Below are positions 1-8,568 of a stretch of DNA of 64,000 nt, piece by piece. The position numbers were made by a program, and so were the translations under genes. Source of the DNA: Flavobacterium selenitireducens (GTDB lineage Bacteria; Bacteroidota; Bacteroidia; Flavobacteriales; Flavobacteriaceae); NCBI RefSeq assembly GCF_014748335.1, contig NZ_JAAVIY010000001.1, positions 372,001 to 436,000 on the forward strand, read 5' to 3'. Numbering within the stretch: position 1 is the stretch's first letter; each line of letters begins with the position of its first letter. Below the pieces are notes generated by a model, which saw only the letters and a list, made by a program, of their open reading frames with translations, had not been told where the DNA came from and made no database searches.

Positions 1-1296
1 ACAGCTGCTTTCCAAATTGAGGGCGCCCACGATGCGGATGGCAAAGGGCTTTCCATTTGGGATGTCTTTACCGATTCCCGATCTATAAAAGGCGGACATC
101 ACGCCCGGATTGCCTGCGATTTCTACAACTGCCATGAGCGCGATCTAGAATTGATCAAACAGCTTGGCATTCCGAATTTCAGGTTCTCGCTGAGTTGGCC
201 GCGTATTTTTCCGAGCGGAAAACGCCCCGTGAATCTCAGGGGAATCGCCTTTTACGATAGGCTCATCGACAATTTGCTCGAACAAGGCATCGAACCTTGG
301 GTCACGCTCTATCACTGGGATTTGCCGCAACTTTTAGAAGCCAAAGGCGGTTGGACGAACCGCGACGTCGTCGAATGGTTTTCAGATTACGCTGCCATTT
401 GCGCGCGCCATTTCGGGGATCGCGTCCCGAACTGGATGGTGATGAACGAACCGTCGGTATTTACGGGTGCCGGCTATTTCCTGGGAATCCACGCTCCGGG
501 AAAACGCGGTTTGCCCAATTTCCTCAAGGCGATGCACCATGCCACGTTAGCGACTTCGGCAGCGGGCAGAGTGCTGAGATCCGAAACAAAAAGCGCGAAT
601 ATAGGCACGACGATTTCCTGTACGCATATCGAACCGAAGTCAGCACTGATGCGCGATATCGCAGCCGCAAAACGCGTCGATACCCTGCTCAACCGATCGT
701 TTTTGGAACCGCTGCTCGGCATGGGTTATCCTATGGACGATTTGCCCGTGCTGCGCAAACTGCTGCCGCTGCTCTCAGCCGGAGACGAACAAAAGATGGC
801 GTTCGACTTTGACTTTATCGGATTGCAATGTTACACGCGGGAAATTGTCCGACATTCGATCTTTACGCCTTACCTAAAAGCGGCGATCGTTCCGGCAAGC
901 AAACGAAAGGTTTCGTTTACCGAAATGGGATGGGAGGTCTTTCCTGAGTCGATATACCATTTGCTGACGCAATTTTCGACCTATCGGAACATGCCCAAAA
1001 TCATCGTCACGGAAAATGGCGCCGCCTTCCGCGATGTCGTTTCCGACGGAAAAGTTGCGGACACGGCAAGACAAAGCTACTTGAAGGAACACTTGCGGCA
1101 GTTGCATCGCGCAAAATCCGAAGGCGTGAAGGTGGACGGCTATTTCGTCTGGACGCTGACCGACAATTTCGAATGGGCCGAAGGATACAACGCCCGGTTT
1201 GGCTTGGTACACGTCGACTTTGAAACGCAAAAACGCACGATAAAGGATTCCGGAAAATGGTATTCGGCGTTTTTGAAAGGCGATGCCTCACTTTAA
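1..1296 (+). CDS. Glycoside hydrolase family 1 beta-glucosidase, 5' end outside window
   Basis: Hydrolyses beta-glucosides by a retaining mechanism. The reading frame is open from base 1 and the visible 431 residues begin with TAAFQIEGA, the usual GH1 N-terminal region, so only a short N-terminus is missing. The acid/base glutamate is in the MNEP motif (codon 448-450) and the nucleophile is in VTENG (codon 1012-1014). The TLYHWDLPQ segment and the C-terminal block with FVWTLTDNFEW and RFGLVHVDF are typical of the family. No signal peptide can be judged because the start is absent. The 3' end overlaps the convergent amine oxidase gene by 9 bases. Substrate preference cannot be read from the sequence. 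Confidence 0.95.
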   Translation, partial: TAAFQIEGAHDADGKGLSIWDVFTDSRSIKGGHHARIACDFYNCHERDLELIKQLGIPNFRFSLSWPRIFPSGKRPVNLRGIAFYDRLIDNLLEQGIEPWVTLYHWDLPQLLEAKGGWTNRDVVEWFSDYAAICARHFGDRVPNWMVMNEPSVFTGAGYFLGIHAPGKRGLPNFLKAMHHATLATSAAGRVLRSETKSANIGTTISCTHIEPKSALMRDIAAAKRVDTLLNRSFLEPLLGMGYPMDDLPVLRKLLPLLSAGDEQKMAFDFDFIGLQCYTREIVRHSIFTPYLKAAIVPASKRKVSFTEMGWEVFPESIYHLLTQFSTYRNMPKIIVTENGAAFRDVVSDGKVADTARQSYLKEHLRQLHRAKSEGVKVDGYFVWTLTDNFEWAEGYNARFGLVHVDFETQKRTIKDSGKWYSAFLKGDASL

Positions 1297-2520
1297 CCGC
1301 GCAATTTTTCGCGCGACATAGCGACCGCTTTTCAACGCCGCCTCTACGGTCGCGACATCGCCTGTTCTTTCGAAAGCTTCGCCGGCAAACCATATCGTAT
1401 CTTGGATGCCGTCATTGATCTTCCGGATCGCTTTCCCGCTTTGCGGCATCGTCCAGGAATATCCGCCGGACGACGGCTGGTCATGCGTGTAACGGTAGAC
1501 CGCCCTGGCTTTCAACATTGACGGCAAGTCGAAATCCGGGAAAGCATCGGCGAGTTGGGACAGAAGTATGTCCACAAGCTCGTCATCGGATAACCTTCCC
1601 ATTTCAAACGCTCTGTCATTGCCGATCCATCCGGTGAGAACGGGCCGCCTCAGTTCGAGCTGCGTCCAAAACGTGAATTCCTTGTCGGTAAACAAAAAAC
1701 CGAGATTCGGATGCGTCTCTTCCCAAAACATCGCATCGAATTCCATCGCGATTTTCAGCACTTCCCCAAACCCGATATCGTGGAACATGCGGTCGTCGAA
1801 TTTTGGTTCGAATGCAATTTGGCGCTGTTGTAAATTTCCCAGAGTGACGGCAACGACCGCGATATCTGCCGGATAGGTGTCGGAATTTGTCCGCACCGAC
1901 ACGCTTCCTTTCTTCCACTCAATGCCGACTACGCGTTGGTCGAGCACAATTTTGCCGCCATTGGCTATTATTTTTGCGGACAAGAATTCCAGCAAAGGCG
2001 AATATCCGGATACCGGGCGATACTGGGTTTCGGAACTCGTCCATTCCTCGCGTATGCAAAATACGCTGAGTTTTTCCGGATCGGCAAGGTCAAGTCCCTG
2101 CGCCATTTCCCTGCATTCCTGCCGAAACGACTCGAATTTTGGGCCAGCGAAATATTGCCCGAGGAATTCAGACAACGTGCAGTCGCGTTTAAGCTGGAAC
2201 ACCAGATTTTCAAACGTCGCCCATTGAGCGGAATTAAATGCCGGCTTGAATTTTCTATTTCGGAAAGCGGTCATGTCCATCGAAGCCGGAACCGAGGCTA
2301 GTTTCGCTTTTTTCATGAGGTCCAGGGTCAGGGCGAGATTGCCGTGGATGAATTCGGCTCCCGCTTCGATCGATTGGGTGAATCCCGCAGGCACAAACGT
2401 ACGCACGCGTCCACCTATTCGTGGGCTCGCCTCGAGAATCGAAACGTCTATGCCTTTGCGGGAAATTTCATACGCAGCCATCAGTCCGGCGGCTCCCGCT
2501 CCAATTACAAGTACTTTCAT
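1288..2520 (-). CDS. Flavin-containing amine oxidase family protein
   Basis: FAD-dependent oxidoreductase of the monoamine oxidase superfamily. The N-terminus has the dinucleotide-binding fold VIGAGAAGLMAAYEIS followed by an acidic residue ending strand 2 (ILEAS), and the C-terminus has the second FAD motif around WFAGEAFERTGDVATVEAAL with a SGR tail. Length of about 410 residues is normal. The frame can be extended to a TTG at 2538, but the ATG at 2520 starts directly on the MKVLVIGAG strand and is preferred. The ATG lies only 17 bases past a hairpin terminator that ends the upstream gene. No partner gene indicates the amine substrate. Confidence 0.88.
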   Translation of the reverse strand: MKVLVIGAGAAGLMAAYEISRKGIDVSILEASPRIGGRVRTFVPAGFTQSIEAGAEFIHGNLALTLDLMKKAKLASVPASMDMTAFRNRKFKPAFNSAQWATFENLVFQLKRDCTLSEFLGQYFAGPKFESFRQECREMAQGLDLADPEKLSVFCIREEWTSSETQYRPVSGYSPLLEFLSAKIIANGGKIVLDQRVVGIEWKKGSVSVRTNSDTYPADIAVVAVTLGNLQQRQIAFEPKFDDRMFHDIGFGEVLKIAMEFDAMFWEETHPNLGFLFTDKEFTFWTQLELRRPVLTGWIGNDRAFEMGRLSDDELVDILLSQLADAFPDFDLPSMLKARAVYRYTHDQPSSGGYSWTMPQSGKAIRKINDGIQDTIWFAGEAFERTGDVATVEAALKSGRYVARKIARLK

Positions 2521-2536
2521 GCCACTAATTTCCAAC

Positions 2537-2565
2537 AAAAAACCGGAACTTTCCAGATCCGGTTT
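2537..2565 (-). terminator. Intrinsic terminator after the glycine-zipper gene
   Basis: On the minus strand AAACCGGA pairs with TCCGGTTT across a 10-base loop and is followed by a run of T. It lies about 50 bases past the stop of the gene at 2617 and just before the amine oxidase start. Confidence 0.75.
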
Positions 2566-2616
2566 CTCGTCGAGTTGAGTCGTGTTATATAGTGGGTTTA
2601 GTTGCTTTTGCGCCTG

Positions 2617-3060
2617 TTATTTTTGAGCGTTCTTCTTTTTGCTCTTATCGTCGATTACCGCACCGGCACCTGCACCTACCGCGGCTCCGCCTAGCGTTCC
2701 TACAATTACGCCTTCAGGACCTTTTTTGTCTACAAGTGCCCCTGTAATGGCTCCCGCACCTGCTCCGATCAGCGCTCCTTTTGCGGCACCGCTAAGTCCT
2801 TTTTTCTTCGCTTCGGCAGGCGTTGCCGCTGTCGTATTGTTGTTGACTATGACGCGTTTTGTTTGAGCTTCCCGCGCTGCTGCAACCGCATTCATTGAGT
2901 CGATCACGCGCTGGCGTTCTTGTTCGGCTTGTTGTTGCGCCATCACCATTTTAATGGAGTCAAGTTCACGTTGCTGATCTTGTTGGGCTTTTTCGGCAGC
3001 CATGTCTTTACATCCCGTAAAGGCAAGGGCCGTTATCAAAACTAGTGCTAACTTTTTCAT
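2617..3060 (-). CDS. Glycine-zipper lipoprotein
   Basis: Predicted envelope lipoprotein of 147 residues. A short signal peptide ends in the lipobox-like ALAFTGC, so the mature protein would begin at the acylated cysteine. A charged, Gln-rich helical stretch (about residues 22-70) has heptad-like spacing and may form a coiled coil. Residues 90-135 are a glycine zipper (GAAKGALIGAGAGAITGALV and a second GGAAVGAGAGAVI), the signature of small outer-membrane or membrane-inserting proteins. Function is unknown; proteins of this build are often associated with the cell envelope. Transcribed alone, with a -7 box upstream and a terminator downstream. Confidence 0.8.
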   Translation of the reverse strand: MKKLALVLITALAFTGCKDMAAEKAQQDQQRELDSIKMVMAQQQAEQERQRVIDSMNAVAAAREAQTKRVIVNNNTTAATPAEAKKKGLSGAAKGALIGAGAGAITGALVDKKGPEGVIVGTLGGAAVGAGAGAVIDDKSKKKNAQK

Positions 3061-3091
3061 GGTAATTTACTTTTGTTGTTAGGTTATGTGC

Positions 3092-3099
3092 CAAAATTA
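3092..3099 (-). promoter_or_regulatory. -7 promoter box (TAATTTTG) for the glycine-zipper gene
   Basis: Read on the minus strand this is TAATTTTG, matching the Bacteroidota TAnnTTTG consensus, 31 bases before the ATG. No convincing TTG -33 element is visible at the expected distance. Confidence 0.45.
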
Positions 3100-3255
3100 G
3101 TGCCGTCGCGTTTGCGGTGTGTTATAAGATTTTCAGAAAGTGTTACAAAGCGGTTAATTGTATTTTCCGCCAATCCATCTTTATTTTTGATTGTCGAACA
3201 GACTTCGTTTTTCTGTACTATTTTTAGGCCATAATCCAGACACATTAATACGCAC

Positions 3256-3708
3256 ATGAAACGATCTGCCGGCATATTGCTATACCAAACGCAACCGCTT
3301 TCGTTCTTCCTGGTGCATCCCGGAGGCCCGTTATGGAAAAACAAAGACAGTGGTGCATGGTCGATTCCAAAGGGAGAATTTGCAGACGATGAACAGCCGC
3401 TCGCCGCCGCCATCCGGGAGTTTAATGAAGAAACCGGCCAATCGCTCGAAATTGACCTAGAATACAAAAAGCTGCGACCGGTCAGGCTCAAGTCAGGGAA
3501 ACAGGTTTACGCCTGGGCGCTCGAAAAATATATTGACGCCGAAAACATCGCAAGCAATACGTTTGAGATAGAATGGCCGCCAAGGTCAGGACGCAGGATC
3601 GAAGTTCCCGAGGTGGACAAAGCCGCCTGGTTTTCGCTGGAAGAGGGCATGTCTAAAATAAACGGCGCCCAACAAGCGTTCCTGCTCGAAGTGTCCGAAA
3701 TGGCCTAA
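3256..3708 (+). CDS. Nudix hydrolase
   Basis: Pyrophosphohydrolase of nucleoside diphosphates linked to another moiety. The Nudix box is complete: G, five residues, E, seven residues, REFNEETG (about residues 40-62), carrying the metal-binding glutamates. At 150 residues it is a single-domain protein. The N-terminus KRSAGILLYQ and the tail with KAAWFSLEEG resemble small Nudix proteins of the diadenosine polyphosphate or house-cleaning type, but the substrate cannot be decided from sequence. Convergent with the histidine kinase gene 14 bases away; no terminator was seen between them. Confidence 0.9.
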   Translation: MKRSAGILLYQTQPLSFFLVHPGGPLWKNKDSGAWSIPKGEFADDEQPLAAAIREFNEETGQSLEIDLEYKKLRPVRLKSGKQVYAWALEKYIDAENIASNTFEIEWPPRSGRRIEVPEVDKAAWFSLEEGMSKINGAQQAFLLEVSEMA

Positions 3709-3722
3709 GCTGCTTTGCTCGT

Positions 3723-5432
3723 TCACCCGACAGGCAATTTGAACCAAAATCGGCTGCCAAGCCCCAAATTACTCTCAACGCCGATGCTGCCGCCTTGCGC
3801 CTCGATAAATTCCCGGCTGATCGCTAAACCTAGTCCCGTACCGGATTTCGAACGCCCCGGAACCTGGAAGTAGCGGTCAAAAATGCGCGACTGGTAATTT
3901 TTGTCGATTCCCTGCCCGTTGTCTTTGACGCTCAGTAGAACGAATTGGTCTTCGCGTTGCGCCCAAATCGAGATGCCTGAATTTTCGTGTGAATAGCGAA
4001 TGGCATTGGTCAGGAAGTTGATCAGCACCCAGGACGTTTTGTCTTTATCTGCGCGAATTTCGGGCACTTCAAGGTTGTCGGTCGCGATTGAAACTCGTTT
4101 TTGCTCGGCTTGCGTCCGGACAGCTTCCACCGCCATTGTCACGATGTCCGAGACGGCGCATTTGCCCATCGCCAACTGAATGTTTCCCGTTTCCAACTGA
4201 GACATTTCGAGCAATTCGCCGGTTATTTTTAGCAGGCGGCGGCTGTCGTCGGCGATGCTTTCCACGAGATTGCGTTGGTCGTCGTTGAGGCTTCCCGTAG
4301 TTGGGTTCTCGAGTAGTTTCAGGCTGAACTTTATGGCTGCGATCGGCGTTTTAAGTTCGTGGGAAACCGTAGCGATGAAATTCGTCTTTGCGAAATCAAG
4401 TTCTTTGAAAGCCGTGATATTCCTCAGGATAATGAAATTTCCGATGGCGATCGCATCCTTCTCTCCCGTCGGCGTGATACTGATGGCTACATTTTCACGC
4501 TCGAAATAACTTTCCTTTCCATCGGCAAATATCTTGATCACGGCCGGACCATTGGGTTTACTGACGATCAACGATTGCAACAAGTCGTTCTTTCGGGCAA
4601 CGTCCGAAGCCTGCTTTCCGATCGCATCGGACGCCGTCAAACCCATTACTTTCAACGCTTCTTCGTTGGCCGAAAGTATCGTCCCACCATTGTCAAGCCC
4701 GATTACGGGATCGTGCATATTGTCGAGCAACGCCTCGATGCGCTTTTTTTCGACAAGCAGTTTATTGAGGTTGCTTTCGCTGAATTCCTCGAGTTTCTGA
4801 GCCATTACGTTGAACGAATTCGCAAGGTCGCCAAACTCTCCATTGCTGTCGAAATGCACGCGTTCCTTGTAATTCCCTTTTGCGATCTGGCGGATGCTGT
4901 CGGTAAGTTCGCGTATAGGATTGGCGATGTGGTGCGGAAGGTTCACCATGAGGTTGAACGCAATCAGGAAGCACAACGTCCCGGCGATCGCAATGACCCA
5001 ATTTGCGGTTTCTGCCGTGGATTTGGCCAATTCGCTCTTTTTTTTGAGCGCGTCCATATTGAGTTTCATGACCTCGAAAATTCCCTGTCGGATATTGGCT
5101 TTTGCAACCAGGTCGTCGGGATTTTGTAAAAGCCCTGAAAAATTGCGTTTGACATCCATTGTCGCATTTTCTTCGCCGGCTTCAGTGATGTTTCCGAGCT
5201 GTTTCGCCAGGTTTTCCTCGAAAATCGCGATGGCACCGACATTTCCCGAGTTCAGTCCGTCCAACGCCGACAACATCTGACGTGAATACTCGAGCGTATT
5301 GTAATTGGCCTTCAGAATATTTTCTGTGTCCCGCTTTATCGCAAAAATGTAGAAAGCACTGAGTATCGTCAGCAATAGGATCAGCGCCAGCAGCAGGCCC
5401 ACGGCCAGATTGAGTTTAGTTTTCGTTTTCAT
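3723..5432 (-). CDS. HAMP-PAS sensor histidine kinase of the kdp locus
   Basis: Membrane sensor kinase of 569 residues. TM1 is at about 10-32 and TM2 at about 143-165, enclosing a periplasmic helical segment. A HAMP domain follows (about 165-222), then a PAS domain (about 235-345). The phosphoacceptor is H358 in TVSHELKTP, and the ATPase domain has N (NFLTNAIRY), DNGQGID and GTGLGLAIS boxes. The start overlaps the stop of the KdpD-domain gene by four bases (ATGA), implying coupled translation. It looks like the catalytic half of a split KdpD, probably phosphorylating the NtrC-type regulator at 13419; that pairing is inferred from position. Confidence 0.9.
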   Translation of the reverse strand: MKTKTKLNLAVGLLLALILLLTILSAFYIFAIKRDTENILKANYNTLEYSRQMLSALDGLNSGNVGAIAIFEENLAKQLGNITEAGEENATMDVKRNFSGLLQNPDDLVAKANIRQGIFEVMKLNMDALKKKSELAKSTAETANWVIAIAGTLCFLIAFNLMVNLPHHIANPIRELTDSIRQIAKGNYKERVHFDSNGEFGDLANSFNVMAQKLEEFSESNLNKLLVEKKRIEALLDNMHDPVIGLDNGGTILSANEEALKVMGLTASDAIGKQASDVARKNDLLQSLIVSKPNGPAVIKIFADGKESYFERENVAISITPTGEKDAIAIGNFIILRNITAFKELDFAKTNFIATVSHELKTPIAAIKFSLKLLENPTTGSLNDDQRNLVESIADDSRRLLKITGELLEMSQLETGNIQLAMGKCAVSDIVTMAVEAVRTQAEQKRVSIATDNLEVPEIRADKDKTSWVLINFLTNAIRYSHENSGISIWAQREDQFVLLSVKDNGQGIDKNYQSRIFDRYFQVPGRSKSGTGLGLAISREFIEAQGGSIGVESNLGLGSRFWFKLPVG

Positions 5433-6544
5433 GACAGGATGACTAGATCGACGTTCGAGCGCGACAACCGATTGAGCAGGCGGTTAAAGATCGTCGTGCT
5501 CAAAATTACTTTAAACAATCGGAAATGTGGCTTGCCGATACAAACTGTCGTGATTTTGCGGTCGGATGCCACTTCCAAAATCCCATCGGCTACATTCCGC
5601 CGTTCGATCCTGATGACTTCGGCACCTAATTCCACAGCGAGCTTAAAATTGTTGATGAGATGCCGTTGCTTGTCAAGTGCGATTCTATCGGGATTTTCGA
5701 CCGAGGTCTGCACATAAAGCACGAACCATTGAGCACTATTGTAATAATTGGCCAGTCGCGCGGTTTTCCGAATTACCATTTTGGCTGTTTTCTCGTTCGA
5801 AGAAATGCACGCGAGTAGACGTTCATGCAGGATTCCGGCATTTTGAGGCAATTCGGACTCCACTTTCCGGACGACCTGGCTCGCGACTTCCTTGAGCGCA
5901 AGTTCCCGCAATTGCAGGATGTGATCCGGCTTAAAAAAATTGGTCAATGCCGATGCGACCTTGTCCGGAGCGTAAACCTTCCCGTCCCTGAGCCGCTGTA
6001 TCAATTCGTCAGAAGTCAGGTCGATGTTCACGACTTCATCGGCAAGTCGCAACACCAGATCAGGAATGCGTTCTCTGACGTCGACGCCGGTGATGTGCCT
6101 CACATCGGCGTGCAGGCTCTCGAGATGTTGTATATTGAAGGCCGAGATCACATTGATCCCTGATTCCAGGATTTCGAGGACATCCTGCCACCGCTTTTCG
6201 TTCTTGCTCGCGCGAATGTTGGAATGCGCCAGTTCGTCTACGATGACCACTTCGGGCCGCAGGTTCAGGATCGCCTGCACATCCATTTCATCGAGGTCCT
6301 TTCCCATGTAAAAAATCCGCCGTCGCGGAATGACCACCAAACCGTGCAAAAGCGCCTTGGTTTCCTCTCGCTCGTGCGTTTCAACATAACCAATTTTGAC
6401 GTCGATCCCGCTTTTGAGCAGCGAATGTGCTTCGGTCAACATGCGGAACGTCTTGCCCACTCCGGCCGCCATCCCGATATAGACCTTGAATTTGCCGCGC
6501 CGCGACTTTTGTATGAGTTCCAAGAAATGCTGGGCTTTTGACAT
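5429..6544 (-). CDS. kdpD: KdpD N-terminal sensor domain plus Usp domain, without kinase
   Basis: Cytoplasmic potassium/turgor-sensing module, 371 residues from the ATG at 6544. Residues about 15-225 are the KdpD domain with Walker A GMAAGVGKT and the downstream DELAHSN motif. About 245-371 is a universal-stress-protein domain. E. coli KdpD continues into four membrane helices, a GAF-like domain and a histidine kinase; here the protein stops and the kinase is a separate gene overlapping by four bases. The frame extends to 6598, but those 18 residues are not family-like and the ATG at 6544 gives the expected MSKAQ-type start. The porin gene lies 74 bases upstream. Confidence 0.9.
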   Translation of the reverse strand: MSKAQHFLELIQKSRRGKFKVYIGMAAGVGKTFRMLTEAHSLLKSGIDVKIGYVETHEREETKALLHGLVVIPRRRIFYMGKDLDEMDVQAILNLRPEVVIVDELAHSNIRASKNEKRWQDVLEILESGINVISAFNIQHLESLHADVRHITGVDVRERIPDLVLRLADEVVNIDLTSDELIQRLRDGKVYAPDKVASALTNFFKPDHILQLRELALKEVASQVVRKVESELPQNAGILHERLLACISSNEKTAKMVIRKTARLANYYNSAQWFVLYVQTSVENPDRIALDKQRHLINNFKLAVELGAEVIRIERRNVADGILEVASDRKITTVCIGKPHFRLFKVILSTTIFNRLLNRLSRSNVDLVILS

Positions 6545-6618
6545 GGTAAAAGGTATAAACGGCAATTCCGGAAGCCTAACAACGACTTCCGAAATCACTT
6601 ACAAACAAAAAAATGAAA

Positions 6619-7935
6619 TCATAGCCTAAAACTCACCGCAAGTGTGATGCGGTTTTCCGATTTTCTCAGGTCAGGACGCCAGGATGTTGTCGGTGTGTCG
6701 ATCCAGCCGTCTGGGGAAGTCGTGCCGCCAGGACCGGCGAAATACGGGATATTGCTCGAACGGTAGCCATATTCCAATCTAAAAGTGGCGAAATCATTGG
6801 GCATTACGTCGAATGTGGCCGTCCCCTGAAACATTTTGAGGTCTTTGCCAGCGGCCAACGCGTCGTTAAAATCGTTGTCTGCCACGGGCGAAGGCGAGAA
6901 TGCGAGATAAGCGCCGGGATTCGTCAGGATATCGCCTCTTAGCGTCAAAGCGAGTTTGTTTTTGGCGAACCAGACGCGGTTGGCAAACGAGCTGCCGAGC
7001 AGGTAATTATCTTTGGCCGTGACGCCGTCCCCGGACTGGAACCCATAATGCGAATTCAGGCTGAACGCCGCCTGGGAAATCCCGTTGCTTGCCTTGTCCC
7101 TGAAATAGCGATAAACGACGCTGTTATCGTGGTGGAGACGGGCAACGTCGGAATTTCGGGAATCCTTTCCGTTAAGGTAAAAATTGGCAACGACCTGTAG
7201 ATTCTCGTTCGGACGCCAATATGTGGACGATCCCAACCCGAGGCTTTGGTTCCAGCTGTTGTAGGACTGCCAGCCGTTGAGCAGCCATATCTCGGTCTTC
7301 AAGTACTTCGACGGAAAAAACTGCAGGCGCGCGCCCTGGAAATAGAACGGCGTGAAGTCGCATACCGAGCTGCGTTGATACGACCAGTTTTCTCCCAAGA
7401 CGTAGCTTTCCAGGCCAATATAGCTCATGAAGATACCTGCCTCGAGATTCAATCCGTAAGCAACGTCGAAATGATAACCGGCCGAAGCCTCGCGAATGTA
7501 TTTGAGATTGCTGATGTTCGTGTTGCGCCCGTGGCCGACGGTTGCATCCAAATCCTGCACGATCGCGCCCATCTGGCCGTATTGCAGCCACAATTTGCCG
7601 AGCACATTCTTGTAATTGGTTTCCAATCCTATGCTCGCCATGTTGATCGTAAACTCGTTCGAGCGCCCGATAGCCGAGGAAATCGTATGGGTGTTGTCTT
7701 TCGGGTGATGGAAATCATAATTGTAATACGAATCGACGTACGCCACGCCGGTAAGGATCACATCCCCGTTTTTATCTTTGAGCTGGAGCGGAAAATCAGA
7801 CTGGCGGTTTTGTCCGTTGATCCAGGTCAGGTCCATTCCCTCGAATGGGATTTTTGAGGTTGCGGTGGAATCGGTTTGCCCCTGAAGGCTAAGTGTGGCG
7901 AGCATTGCGCCGGCCAAAAGATGAAATGGTCTCAT
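6619..7935 (-). CDS. Outer-membrane porin of the kdp operon (BBP2/OmpL-like)
   Basis: Predicted outer-membrane beta-barrel of 438 residues. A signal peptide (MRPFHLLAGAMLATLSLQGQ) is followed by alternating, aromatic-rich strands and ends in ITLAVSFRL, the terminal beta-strand pattern with an aromatic near the C-terminus. It resembles the beta-barrel porin-2 family that commonly sits between kdpC and kdpD in Bacteroidota. Its place in the operon suggests that it lets potassium or counter-ions cross the outer membrane when the high-affinity pump is induced; that role is inferred. It lies 36 bases after kdpC. Confidence 0.83.
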   Translation of the reverse strand: MRPFHLLAGAMLATLSLQGQTDSTATSKIPFEGMDLTWINGQNRQSDFPLQLKDKNGDVILTGVAYVDSYYNYDFHHPKDNTHTISSAIGRSNEFTINMASIGLETNYKNVLGKLWLQYGQMGAIVQDLDATVGHGRNTNISNLKYIREASAGYHFDVAYGLNLEAGIFMSYIGLESYVLGENWSYQRSSVCDFTPFYFQGARLQFFPSKYLKTEIWLLNGWQSYNSWNQSLGLGSSTYWRPNENLQVVANFYLNGKDSRNSDVARLHHDNSVVYRYFRDKASNGISQAAFSLNSHYGFQSGDGVTAKDNYLLGSSFANRVWFAKNKLALTLRGDILTNPGAYLAFSPSPVADNDFNDALAAGKDLKMFQGTATFDVMPNDFATFRLEYGYRSSNIPYFAGPGGTTSPDGWIDTPTTSWRPDLRKSENRITLAVSFRL

Positions 7936-7971
7936 TTGGATTTTGGAATTTGAGTTTTGGAATTTTCTACA

Positions 7972-8526
7972 TTATTTAAGCTGCAACAGTCCGATGTTCA
8001 GTTCGAGAACGTTGACGGTTTCCCTTCCGGCGATCGCAGGAGTATTGATGTGTTTGTTGACGAGAAACCTTACGTCGGATTCTTTGAGCTGGCGTTCCCG
8101 AGCGACCCGTTTTACCTGTATCAGTGCCGCTTGAGCGGAAATGTGAGGATCGAGGCCACTTCCTGAAGCCGTGACGATATCGGACGGGATCTGCGATTTT
8201 TTGAGATAGGGATGGGCAATCAGGAAAGAGTCGATGCGGTGCTGCACTTGCGCCAAATATTCCGCATTCGACGGCCCTTTGTTGCTTCCGCCGCTTCCCG
8301 ATGCATCATAACCGATTGCGGATGGCCGTCCCCAGAAAAAACCGGGTTTGTCGAATTTTTGGCCGATGCGTCTGTAACCGACGGTTTTCCCGTCAACGGT
8401 CAGTATCTCGCCTTTTCCGTTGTTTGGCGCCGCTTGGGCGATTCCGAAAACGACCATCGGATAATACAAACAGAAGATCGCGGCCAACACCAAAGTCAGC
8501 CTTAACATGGATAGTATATTTTTCAT
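7972..8526 (-). CDS. kdpC: Potassium-transporting ATPase subunit C
   Basis: Small subunit of the KdpFABC potassium pump, anchored by one N-terminal membrane helix (about residues 7-30) with the rest periplasmic. The conserved motifs FFWGRPSA, SGGSNKGPSN and TASGSGLDPHIS are present. Length of 184 residues is normal. The gene follows kdpB by 42 bases. Confidence 0.97.
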   Translation of the reverse strand: MKNILSMLRLTLVLAAIFCLYYPMVVFGIAQAAPNNGKGEILTVDGKTVGYRRIGQKFDKPGFFWGRPSAIGYDASGSGGSNKGPSNAEYLAQVQHRIDSFLIAHPYLKKSQIPSDIVTASGSGLDPHISAQAALIQVKRVARERQLKESDVRFLVNKHINTPAIAGRETVNVLELNIGLLQLK

Positions 8527-8568
8527 TTGGATTATATTTTAGATTGGAAACAGGAGTTTTGCGCCTGG

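Noticed and set aside
4359..5129. Long plus-strand frames opposite the histidine kinase and other genes
   Set aside because: They lie entirely inside clear genes on the other strand, have no recognisable domain and show the composition of complementary codons.
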